5,836 nucleotides of DNA, from contig JAKJFB010000195.1 in NCBI GenBank assembly GCA_022705125.1, positions 1 through 5,836 of the forward strand, read 5' to 3'. The translations under genes and the position numbers were made by a program. The notes under the pieces were generated by a model, which made no database searches, had not been told where the DNA came from, and was given only the letters and a program-made list of their open reading frames with translations. The DNA comes from Pseudomonadota bacterium. Lineage in GTDB: Bacteria > Pseudomonadota > Gammaproteobacteria > Pseudomonadales > UBA5518. Shown here piece after piece: positions 1 to 5,836 of this stretch (positions are counted from its first letter, which is position 1; every line of letters begins with the position of its first letter).

Positions 1-215
1 TGATGATCGGCATGGTCGCGTTCATCGTCGACGTGCCGCGGACGCTGACCGATTCGGCCACGGTGCTGCCGGTGCAGATCTACCTGTGGGCCGACAGCCC
101 GGAGCGCGGTTTCACCGCGCTGACCTCCGCCGCGATCATGGTGCTGCTGGGCTTCCTGGTGATCATGAATGCGCTGGCGGTATTCCTGCGCAACCGCTTC
201 GAGAAGCGCTGGTAG
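1..215 (+). CDS. pstA: Phosphate ABC transporter permease PstA, C-terminal end (5' truncated by window edge)
   Basis: This is the last 70 codons of a membrane permease; the reading frame begins at base 3 and is open to the left, so the ATG there is internal. PstA pairs with PstC to form the inner-membrane channel of the high-affinity phosphate importer, powered by PstB. Visible are a stretch like the end of a permease core (MVAFIVDVP), the segment TVLPVQIYLWADSPERGF, which I recognise from proteobacterial PstA C-termini, and a final hydrophobic helix (about AAIMVLLGFLVIMNALAVFL). It ends in a basic tail (RNRFEKRW), as expected for a cytoplasmic end. The stop is TAG at 213-215. The gene continues into pstB after 36 nt, which agrees with the usual pstSCAB-phoU order. 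The family call rests on the C-terminal motif plus context; the catalytic-interface loop lies outside the window. Confidence 0.9.
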   Translation, partial: MIGMVAFIVDVPRTLTDSATVLPVQIYLWADSPERGFTALTSAAIMVLLGFLVIMNALAVFLRNRFEKRW

Positions 216-251
216 CCGCGGCGCCGGCAAGAATCCACCGGGAACGAGAGC

Positions 252-1076
252 ATGGTCCAGAACACGATGACATCCGCGATGCCCGCAGCCGGCGAGACCG
301 TGGGCGAGGCCTTCGTCGAGGCGCCCAAGATGCGCCTGCGCGACGTCGAGGTCTTCTACGGCGAGAACCAGGCGATACACCGCGTGAGCCTCGATATCGC
401 GCCCAACCAGATCATCGCGATGATCGGTCCCTCGGGCTGCGGCAAATCGACGTTCCTGCGCTGCCTGAACCGCATGAACGACACCATCGAGGGCTGCCGC
501 GTCAGCGGCACGCTGCAGCTCGACGGCGAGGACATCTACGATCCCGCGCTCGACGTGGTGCAGTTGCGCGCGCGCGTCGGGATGGTGTTCCAGAAGCCCA
601 ACCCGTTCCCGAAGTCGATCTACGAGAACGTCGCCTACGGCCCGAAGATCCACGGCCTTGCTTCGCGGCGCAGCGAACTCGACGAGATCGTCGAGAAGAG
701 CCTGCGTCGCGCCGGACTCTGGGAGGAAGTCAAGGAGCGCCTCGACAAGCCCGGCACCGGGCTCTCGGGCGGGCAGCAGCAGCGATTGTGCATCGCGCGC
801 ACCATCGCGATCGACCCCGAGGTGATCCTGATGGACGAGCCGTGCTCGGCGCTCGACCCGATTGCCACCGCGCGCATCGAGGAGCTGATGGCCGAGCTGC
901 GCGAGAACTTCACGATCGCGATCGTGACGCACTCGATGCAGCAGGCGGCGCGGGTGTCGCAGCGCACCGCGTATTTCCACCTCGGGCGGCTGGTCGAGAT
1001 CGGCAGCACCGACCAGATGTTCACCACGCCGCAGCACAAGCTGACCGAAGACTACATCACCGGCCGTTTCGGCTGA
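252..1076 (+). CDS. pstB: Phosphate ABC transporter ATP-binding protein PstB
   Basis: This 274-residue ATPase energises phosphate import through PstA/PstC on the cytoplasmic face of the inner membrane. All ABC motifs are present in order: Walker [10 protein letters not shown] (residues 59-67), Q-loop in [10 protein letters not shown] (Q114), signature LSGGQQQR (171-178), Walker B VILMDEP (191-197), D-loop SALD (199-202) and switch histidine in VTHSM (H227). The Q-loop sequence [17 protein letters not shown] is characteristic of PstB rather than other importers. Compared with E. coli PstB (257 residues) the N-terminus is about 16 residues longer. ATG at 252 was chosen because a purine-rich GGGAACGAGAG lies just upstream. 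In-frame ATGs at 267 and 279 have no better ribosome-binding site but cannot be excluded. phoU follows after 16 nt, so the two are surely co-transcribed. Expression is expected to be PhoB-controlled from a promoter upstream of this window. Confidence 0.97.
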   Translation: MVQNTMTSAMPAAGETVGEAFVEAPKMRLRDVEVFYGENQAIHRVSLDIAPNQIIAMIGPSGCGKSTFLRCLNRMNDTIEGCRVSGTLQLDGEDIYDPALDVVQLRARVGMVFQKPNPFPKSIYENVAYGPKIHGLASRRSELDEIVEKSLRRAGLWEEVKERLDKPGTGLSGGQQQRLCIARTIAIDPEVILMDEPCSALDPIATARIEELMAELRENFTIAIVTHSMQQAARVSQRTAYFHLGRLVEIGSTDQMFTTPQHKLTEDYITGRFG

Positions 1077-1092
1077 TCGGGAGAAAAAGACA

Positions 1093-1803
1093 ATGGCATC
1101 CGAGCATCACATCTCGCACCAGTTCGACGCCGAGCTGGAAGCCATCAAGAGCCGCGTGCTCGCGATGGGCGGCATCGTCGAGCGACAGATCGAGGACGCG
1201 GTGATCGCGATCATCGACGCCGACAGCCAGCGCGCCGACGAGGTCGTTGCGCGCGAGAAGCAGGTCAACGGTCTCGAGGTCGCGGTCGATGACGAAGCCA
1301 CGAAGATCCTGGTGAAACGCCAGCCCGCGGCCTCGGACCTGCGCCTGGTGCTGATCATCACCAAGGCGGTGCGCGACCTGGAGCGCATCGGCGACGAGGC
1401 GAAGAAGATCGCCAAGCTCGCGCTCAAGCTCACGGAGGAGGGGCCGGCACCGCGCGGCTACTTCGAGTTGCGCCACATCGGCGCCGCCGTGTCCGAGATG
1501 CTGCACGACGCGCTGGATGCCTTCACCCGACTCGATGTGGATGCGGCGCTGGAGGTGGTGCGTCGCGACAAGACGGTTGACCAGGAGTACCGCTCGGCCA
1601 CCCGCGAGCTGGTCACCTACATGATGGAGGATCCGCGCTCGATCTCGCGCGTGATGAACATCATGTGGGCGCTGCGCTCGCTGGAGCGCATCGGTGACCA
1701 CTCGCGCAACATCGCCGAATACGTGTTCTATCTCGTCAAGGGCCAGGACCTGCGCCACGTGGGCCTGGAGAACATCGAGTCGACCGTGAAGAGCTGGAAG
1801 TAG
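1093..1803 (+). CDS. phoU: Phosphate signalling regulator PhoU
   Basis: This 236-residue protein is close to the usual PhoU length (E. coli 241). PhoU is a cytoplasmic all-alpha protein of two three-helix repeats that, together with the Pst transporter, keeps the PhoR sensor kinase from activating PhoB when phosphate is plentiful. It also limits Pst uptake. Both repeats show the family metal-binding fingerprint: DLERIGDEAKKIA at residues 95-107 and SLERIGDHSRNIAEYV at 196-211. The N-terminal HISHQFDAELEAIKSRVLAMGGIVERQ is also typical of proteobacterial PhoU. The start at 1093 is supported by GGGAGA at 1079-1084, eight nt upstream. It is the last gene of the pst operon here: the next gene converges from the other strand 39 nt further on, so no phoBR genes follow directly. 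Confidence 0.97.
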   Translation: MASEHHISHQFDAELEAIKSRVLAMGGIVERQIEDAVIAIIDADSQRADEVVAREKQVNGLEVAVDDEATKILVKRQPAASDLRLVLIITKAVRDLERIGDEAKKIAKLALKLTEEGPAPRGYFELRHIGAAVSEMLHDALDAFTRLDVDAALEVVRRDKTVDQEYRSATRELVTYMMEDPRSISRVMNIMWALRSLERIGDHSRNIAEYVFYLVKGQDLRHVGLENIESTVKSWK

Positions 1804-1813
1804 GGCGCCTGCC

Positions 1814-1841
1814 GGCCGCGCTCGCGCGCCGCGACGCGGCT
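1814..1841. terminator. Possible weak bidirectional hairpin between convergent phoU and hydrolase genes
   Basis: The 39-nt gap between the phoU stop and the hydrolase stop contains GCCGCG at 1815-1820 and its complement CGCGGC at 1835-1840. That gives a six-pair stem with a 14-nt loop, extendable by a G-T pair. There is no T-run on either strand, so it does not meet the standard rho-independent pattern. In DNA this GC-rich such inverted repeats arise easily by chance. The location between two convergent stops is the main argument for a role. Confidence 0.25.
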
Positions 1842-1842
1842 C

Positions 1843-2664
1843 TCAGGCCGTGACGGGGTCGCAGACCGGCCGCGACAGGATGGCTTTCAGGCCCGAGGGA
1901 CGAAACGGGCGCCAGGCGTGTTCGCGCTGCCCGAGGCGCTCGGCGACGATCGCGAGGATCAGCGGGTTGTACGTCATGCCGCAGTGACTGCCGTGCACGC
2001 GGATGTTCTCGTGGAGCGCGTCGCATTGCTCGACGCAGCTCGCCCACGGCACGATGCCGTCGCGCGTGCTGTAGATCGAGGTCGAGGGCACCGGCGTCGG
2101 CAGGCGCGCGAGCCCGCTGGCCATCAGGGGGTCCGCGGACGCCTCGGGATTGAGCTTCATGTACATCCGGGCGATGGCGCCCTTGCCGCCGTCCTCCGCG
2201 CTCACCCGGAACGGCGTGCCCAGGGTGATCACCTGGCGGATGTCATCGCTGCGCCGCTGCGCGATCACGCGCGCGTACATGCCCCCGAGGCTCCAGCCGA
2301 GCAGGCTCACGCGCCGGTGCGAGGCACCGCGGATCGCCTCGATGCGAGCCTCGAGCTTCTCGCACAGATCGAGGCGCAGGCCCGGGTTGCGACCGAGCTC
2401 CCAGGCGTGCACCTCGTAGCCCAGCCGTTGCAGGAAGTCCCGCAGTCCCTGCGTCAGCGTGTCGGAGGCCATGAACCCGGGCAGCACCAACACCGGGTGT
2501 CCGTCGCCGCGCGGAACCACGCGATCCAGCAGCGGGCGGATGCCGAAATAGCTGCCTATCTCGGCGAGGGCGCGCATCTCGGACAGAGCATTCAGCAGCG
2601 AGGTGGAGTGCGCAGCACGGGACCGGGGCGCGGCGCGGCGGGGAGGAACATGCAGAGCGGACAT
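1843..2664 (-). CDS. Alpha/beta-hydrolase, putative esterase/lipase (EstA/COG1075-like)
   Basis: This 273-residue protein has the alpha/beta-hydrolase layout: a strand and oxyanion-type loop PVLVLPGF (residues 57-64), the nucleophile elbow GWSLGG with Ser125, a probable acid Asp202 in STRDGIVPW, and a probable base His227 in HGSHCGM. It most resembles bacterial proteins annotated as triacylglycerol esterase/lipase-like hydrolases; the substrate cannot be read from the sequence. There is no signal peptide. The first 20 residues are rich in Arg and Pro without a hydrophobic core, so it is probably cytoplasmic. ATG at 2664 is backed by AGGAG (complement of 2672-2676) seven nt upstream; a shorter start at Met30 has no comparable site. 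It lies downstream of gltA on the same strand (97-nt gap with a strong hairpin) and converges on phoU. No obvious promoter was seen in that gap, so it may depend on read-through from gltA. The fold is secure, the specific activity is not. Confidence 0.85.
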   Translation of the reverse strand: MSALHVPPRRAAPRSRAAHSTSLLNALSEMRALAEIGSYFGIRPLLDRVVPRGDGHPVLVLPGFMASDTLTQGLRDFLQRLGYEVHAWELGRNPGLRLDLCEKLEARIEAIRGASHRRVSLLGWSLGGMYARVIAQRRSDDIRQVITLGTPFRVSAEDGGKGAIARMYMKLNPEASADPLMASGLARLPTPVPSTSIYSTRDGIVPWASCVEQCDALHENIRVHGSHCGMTYNPLILAIVAERLGQREHAWRPFRPSGLKAILSRPVCDPVTA

Positions 2665-2671
2665 GCCGGAA

Positions 2672-2676
2672 CTCCT
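2672..2676 (-). promoter_or_regulatory. Ribosome-binding site of the hydrolase gene
   Basis: On the minus strand this reads AGGAG, seven nt before the ATG at 2664. It is a good Shine-Dalgarno match and decides in favour of the long form of the hydrolase over the internal Met30 start. Confidence 0.7.
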
Positions 2677-2729
2677 GCCGCGCCCCCGGGACGCTCGGCG
2701 CCCGGTGCAGGCGGCGTGTGCGTGAATGG

Positions 2730-2752
2730 CCGGCGGCGCGTTGCGCCGCCGG
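2730..2752 (-). terminator. Strong GC hairpin after gltA, likely terminator or mRNA 3'-end stabiliser
   Basis: A perfect ten-pair stem (CCGGCGGCGC at 2730-2739 against its complement at 2743-2752) encloses a three-nt loop. On the minus strand it begins nine nt after the gltA stop codon. All ten pairs are G-C. The sequence that follows on the minus strand (CCATTCACGC) has no T-run, so it is not a classical intrinsic terminator. It may stop transcription weakly, protect the gltA transcript from 3' exonucleases, or both. Its position immediately after a highly expressed gene is typical of such elements. Confidence 0.6.
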
Positions 2753-2761
2753 GTATCGTGC

Positions 2762-4054
<1,293 letters not shown>

Positions 4055-4064
4055 GTAACTACGA

Positions 4065-4070
4065 CTCCTT
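4065..4070 (-). promoter_or_regulatory. Ribosome-binding site of gltA
   Basis: On the minus strand this reads AAGGAG, a near-perfect Shine-Dalgarno sequence ten nt before the gltA ATG. It fixes the start that gives the family's normal N-terminus (a short lead into [25 protein letters not shown]). Confidence 0.75.
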
Positions 4071-4114
4071 GCAACGTTTCGGGGGGCAGGCCGCGATGCG
4101 GCGCGGCGGCTAAC

Positions 4115-4142
4115 TCTATAGACGGGTCCGTTGCATTGTCAA
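4115..4142 (-). promoter_or_regulatory. Predicted sigma70 promoter for gltA
   Basis: On the minus strand the -35 box is a perfect TTGACA (complement of 4137-4142), followed after 16 nt by TATAGA (complement of 4115-4120), which matches four of six consensus positions. The predicted transcription start is around 4108, giving a leader of about 54 nt before the gltA ATG. The AT-rich patch stands out sharply from the surrounding GC-rich DNA, which supports a real promoter. Confidence 0.65.
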
Positions 4143-4173
4143 TTCGACACTCCGCCCTGGTCCCGCTGCGGGG

Positions 4174-4197
4174 CGCGTGCGCGCGGTGCTTCACGCG
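4174..4197. repeat. Inverted repeat CGCGTG-N12-CACGCG between the divergent promoters
   Basis: Two exact six-base arms (4174-4179 and 4192-4197) are separated by 12 nt, so the arm centres are 18 bp apart. The repeat sits between the outward-facing gltA and sdh promoters, a natural place for a shared operator. The arms are GC-rich, so a chance origin is possible and no known regulator's consensus is recognised. Confidence 0.3.
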
Positions 4198-4211
4198 GTC
4201 CCGTTGCCGGT

Positions 4212-4240
4212 TTGTAATCAGGGGGGCATGTCCCTATAAT
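4212..4240 (+). promoter_or_regulatory. Predicted sigma70 promoter for the sdh operon
   Basis: TTGTAA at 4212-4217 (four of six matches to TTGACA) is followed after the ideal 17 nt by a perfect TATAAT at 4235-4240. The predicted start of transcription is around 4247, giving a leader of about 134 nt before the sdhC GTG codon. A perfect -10 box is rare by chance in DNA this GC-rich, and its placement upstream of sdhC makes it the likely operon promoter. Confidence 0.7.
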
Positions 4241-4244
4241 CCGC

Positions 4245-4259
4245 CGCGTTTCGAACGCG
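4245..4259. repeat. Palindrome CGCGTT-TCG-AACGCG at the predicted sdh transcription start
   Basis: A perfect dyad with six-base arms (4245-4250 and 4254-4259) around a TCG centre covers the position where transcription from the TATAAT box should begin. As DNA it could bind a repressor at +1. As RNA it would form a compact hairpin at or near the very 5' end of the sdh transcript, which could protect it from decay. The sequence alone does not decide between these or chance. Confidence 0.4.
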
Positions 4260-4362
4260 CCCGCCGGCGCGCCCCGACTCCGGTCCGCGCCTCGTGCGCT
4301 ACCGCTCCGCCGGTGTGCGATGCCCGGGCGCCTGCCATGCGCTACCTCAATCGGGAAATCTC

Positions 4363-4370
4363 AAGGAAGG
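4363..4370 (+). promoter_or_regulatory. Ribosome-binding site that fixes the sdhC GTG start
   Basis: AAGGAAGG lies ten nt before GTG at 4381. It is the only strong Shine-Dalgarno sequence in the region, and it sets the start to GTG 4381 rather than the in-frame upstream GTG at 4294, which would add 29 residues unlike any SdhC N-terminus. Confidence 0.8.
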
Positions 4371-4380
4371 TATCAGAGCC

Positions 4381-4755
4381 GTGAAGCCAAACAGACCCGT
4401 CAACCTGGACCTGGGCACGATTGCCCTGCCGTTGCCCGCGAAGGCCTCGATACTGCACCGCGTCTCCGGTGTGGCGCTTGTTGTCGCCGTGGCCGTGCTG
4501 CTCTACCTGTTCGACCTCTCGCTCGCCGACGAGGCGGGCTTCGCGCGCGCGGGCGAGCTGCTCGCGACGACGCCGGCCAAACTGGTGATCTGGGGCGTGC
4601 TCGCGGCGCTGATCTACCACTGCGTCGCCGGCGTAAAGCACCTGCTGATGGATCTCGGCATCGGCGAAACCCTGCAGGGGGGCATCACGGCGGCCCGCAT
4701 CACCTTCGCGGTGGCGGCGGTACTCATCGTTCTCGCGGGGGTGTGGGTATGGTAA
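4381..4755 (+). CDS. sdhC: Succinate dehydrogenase cytochrome b556 subunit SdhC
   Basis: This 124-residue inner-membrane protein (E. coli SdhC is 129) is one of two anchors of succinate dehydrogenase (complex II), holding heme b and the ubiquinone site with SdhD. It opens with the hallmark RPVNLDL and has SILHRVSG at residues 23-30; Ser23 and Arg27 correspond to the quinone-site S27 and R31 of E. coli. His80 in YHCVAGVKHLLMD corresponds to the heme ligand H84. Three hydrophobic helices are visible at about 28-48, 65-85 and 104-124, ending in LAGVWVW. The start is GTG at 4381, chosen for the AAGGAAGG upstream and because it yields the family's normal N-terminus and length. Its last seven bases overlap sdhD, suggesting translational coupling. 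Transcription is expected from the TATAAT promoter at 4212-4240. Confidence 0.96.
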   Translation: MKPNRPVNLDLGTIALPLPAKASILHRVSGVALVVAVAVLLYLFDLSLADEAGFARAGELLATTPAKLVIWGVLAALIYHCVAGVKHLLMDLGIGETLQGGITAARITFAVAAVLIVLAGVWVW

Positions 4756-5117
4756 GGGCAGTCACGAGTTTCGGTCGCAGCGGTCTGTCGGACTGGCTGC
4801 TGCAGCGTTTCACCGCGGTGGTCCTGCTCGCCTACGTGCTGTGCGTGGGCGGCATCCTGCTGTTCACGCCGGGTATCGACTACGCCACGTGGCGCGAGCA
4901 CTTCGATGGCACCGCGATGAAGGTGTTCAGCCTGATGGCGCTGCTGTCGATCGTGGTGCACGCCTGGATCGGCCTGTGGTCGGTGAGCACCGATTACCTG
5001 ACGGTGCGCATGCTGGGCGCGAAGGCGAACGGCATCAGGATCGTGTTCCAGATGGCCTACGCGGTGGTGCTGTTCGCCTACCTCGTCTGGGGCGTTCAGA
5101 TTTTGTGGGGTAATTGA
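4749..5117 (+). CDS. sdhD: Succinate dehydrogenase membrane anchor SdhD
   Basis: This 122-residue anchor subunit (E. coli 115) pairs with SdhC in the inner membrane and helps form the heme and ubiquinone sites. The diagnostic stretch HAWIGLWSVSTDY at residues 71-83 supplies His71 (heme b ligand in E. coli) and Asp82-Tyr83 (quinone site); the numbering is identical to E. coli. The N-terminal FGRSGLSDWLLQRFTAVVL also fits, and three hydrophobic helices can be placed at about 20-40, 56-80 and 97-120. The ATG at 4749 lies inside the end of sdhC (7-nt overlap), with GGGGG at 4737-4741 as a modest ribosome-binding site. The same frame is open upstream to about 4320, but that part merely shadows sdhC. 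sdhA starts three nt after the stop. Confidence 0.96.
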   Translation: MVRAVTSFGRSGLSDWLLQRFTAVVLLAYVLCVGGILLFTPGIDYATWREHFDGTAMKVFSLMALLSIVVHAWIGLWSVSTDYLTVRMLGAKANGIRIVFQMAYAVVLFAYLVWGVQILWGN

Positions 5118-5120
5118 GCA

Positions 5121-5836
5121 ATGGCGAGAATCCGGACTCTGAGTTTCGATGGCGTGATCGTGGGCGGCGGCGGCGCCGGCATGCGCGCGGCGCTGCAGCT
5201 GGCCCAGTCGGGCTACCGCACCGCGGTGATTTCCAAGGTGTTCCCGACGCGCTCGCACACGGTGTCGGCGCAGGGCGGCATCACCTGCGCGATCGCCAGC
5301 GCCGACCCGAACGACGACTGGCGCTGGCACATGTACGACACCGTCAAGGGCTCCGACTACATCGGCGACCAGGATGCGATCGAGTACATGTGTTCGGTCG
5401 GCCCGCAGGCCGTGTTCGAGATGGAGCATCTCGGGCTGCCGTTCTCGCGCACCGAGGAAGGCCGCATCTACCAGCGCCCCTTCGGCGGTCAGAGCAAGGA
5501 CTACGGCCGCGGCGGCCAGGCGGCGCGCACCTGCGCGGCGGCCGACCGCACCGGTCACGCGCTGCTGCACACGCTGTTCCAGGCCAACCTGAAGAGCAAG
5601 ACCGCCTTCCTGAACGAGTGGTTCGCCGTGGACCTGGTGAAGAACCAGGACGGAGCGGTGGTCGGCGTGATCGCGATCTGCATGGAGACCGGCGAGACCG
5701 TCTACGTGAAATCGCGCGCGACGGTGCTGGCCACCGGCGGGGCGGGGCGCATCTACGCCTCGACCACGAACGCGCACATCAACACCGGTGACGGTGTGGG
5801 CATGGCGCTGCGCGCGGGCTTCCCGGTGCAGGACAT
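5121..5836 (+). CDS. sdhA: Succinate dehydrogenase flavoprotein subunit SdhA (3' truncated by window edge)
   Basis: The first 238 codons of the catalytic flavoprotein are present (E. coli SdhA is 588 residues); the frame is open to the end of the window. SdhA oxidises succinate to fumarate on the cytoplasmic face of the inner membrane and passes electrons to the SdhB iron-sulfur subunit, presumably encoded next. Visible are the FAD dinucleotide-binding motif [14 protein letters not shown] (residues 12-25) and [11 protein letters not shown] (44-54), whose His46 corresponds to the covalent FAD attachment at E. coli H45. Further conserved blocks are [46 protein letters not shown] and [13 protein letters not shown], then [15 protein letters not shown]. 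The ATG at 5121 follows the sdhD stop by three nt; the only ribosome-binding candidate is GGGG at 5107-5110, so translation is probably coupled to sdhD. One local difference from E. coli is [11 protein letters not shown] in place of NFGGEQAART. Confidence 0.97.
   Translation, partial: MARIRTLSFDGVIVGGGGAGMRAALQLAQSGYRTAVISKVFPTRSHTVSAQGGITCAIASADPNDDWRWHMYDTVKGSDYIGDQDAIEYMCSVGPQAVFEMEHLGLPFSRTEEGRIYQRPFGGQSKDYGRGGQAARTCAAADRTGHALLHTLFQANLKSKTAFLNEWFAVDLVKNQDGAVVGVIAICMETGETVYVKSRATVLATGGAGRIYASTTNAHINTGDGVGMALRAGFPVQD

Larger units (their letters stand above)
4055..4380. other. Divergent control region between gltA and sdhC (326 bp, no gene)
   Basis: This non-coding stretch separates two divergently read TCA-cycle genes. 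From left to right it holds the gltA ribosome-binding site and leader with a small stem-loop (4090-4102), the gltA promoter (4115-4142) and an inverted repeat CGCGTG-N12-CACGCG (4174-4197). These are followed by the sdh promoter (4212-4240), a palindrome at the predicted sdh start (4245-4259), and a sdh leader of roughly 130 nt ending at the sdhC ribosome-binding site. The two -35 boxes face away from each other with 69 bp between them, enough room for shared regulators. In E. coli this same region is targeted by ArcA and CRP. I see no convincing consensus site for either here. Confidence 0.8.

Noticed and set aside
86..1204. A 372-codon plus-strand frame spanning the pstA end, pstB and the start of phoU in another phase
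   Set aside because: Its translation is Arg/Ala/His-rich low-complexity sequence overlapping three real genes.
1057..1758. A 233-codon minus-strand frame antisense to phoU
   Set aside because: PhoU on the plus strand is unmistakable; this frame has no family motif and is explained by GC-rich codon positions.
4204..4240. TTGCCG at 4204-4209 as the -35 box of the sdh promoter
   Set aside because: Its spacing to TATAAT is 25 nt, too long; TTGTAA at 4212-4217 gives the ideal 17 nt.
4294..4380. N-terminal extension of sdhC from an upstream in-frame GTG
   Set aside because: It would add 29 residues with no similarity to SdhC and lacks a ribosome-binding site; GTG at 4381 has AAGGAAGG upstream and restores normal length.
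4614..5777. A 387-codon minus-strand frame antisense to sdhC, sdhD and sdhA
   Set aside because: All three sdh genes on the plus strand have diagnostic residues; the antisense translation has no domain.
5114..5791. A 225-codon plus-strand frame over sdhA
   Set aside because: The true sdhA frame starts at 5121 and stays open to the window end; this one is an out-of-phase shadow.

Overview
This is a GC-rich bacterial chromosomal stretch that looks like housekeeping DNA from a high-GC gammaproteobacterium. Two things support that. The proteins resemble their E. coli counterparts closely (citrate synthase and SdhC/D/A motifs are almost residue-for-residue). The citrate synthase gene is also divergent from sdhCDA, the arrangement known from E. 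coli. The pstA C-terminus looks like the form found in Pseudomonas-type relatives. I cannot name a genus.

Layout. Positions 1-1803, plus strand: the distal end of a phosphate-specific transport operon, with the 3' end of pstA, complete pstB and complete phoU. Positions 1843-2664, minus strand: an alpha/beta-hydrolase (putative esterase/lipase) that converges on phoU across only 39 bp. Positions 2762-4054, minus strand: gltA (citrate synthase), with a strong GC-rich hairpin just past its stop codon. Positions 4055-4380: a 326-bp divergent control region with one good sigma70-type promoter facing each way. Positions 4381-5836, plus strand: sdhC, sdhD and the first 40% or so of sdhA, tightly packed (7-nt overlap, then 3-nt gap). 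The window ends inside sdhA.

How the genes work together. PstA and PstB are the membrane channel and ATPase of the high-affinity phosphate importer, and PhoU is the negative modulator linking it to the PhoR/PhoB response. GltA makes citrate from oxaloacetate and acetyl-CoA. SdhCDA are the two heme/quinone membrane anchors and the flavoprotein of succinate dehydrogenase, so the divergent pair co-locates the entry step of the TCA cycle with its respiratory-chain step. The hydrolase has no evident functional link to either neighbour.

I found no mobile element, CRISPR array, tRNA or rRNA, and no credible undescribed system. The observations most worth checking are in the gltA-sdhC control region: the paired promoters, a palindrome at the predicted sdh transcription start, an inverted repeat midway between the promoters, and a 15-codon upstream reading frame whose stop overlaps the sdhC GTG start. 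Many long antisense and alternative-frame ORFs are by-products of the high GC content.
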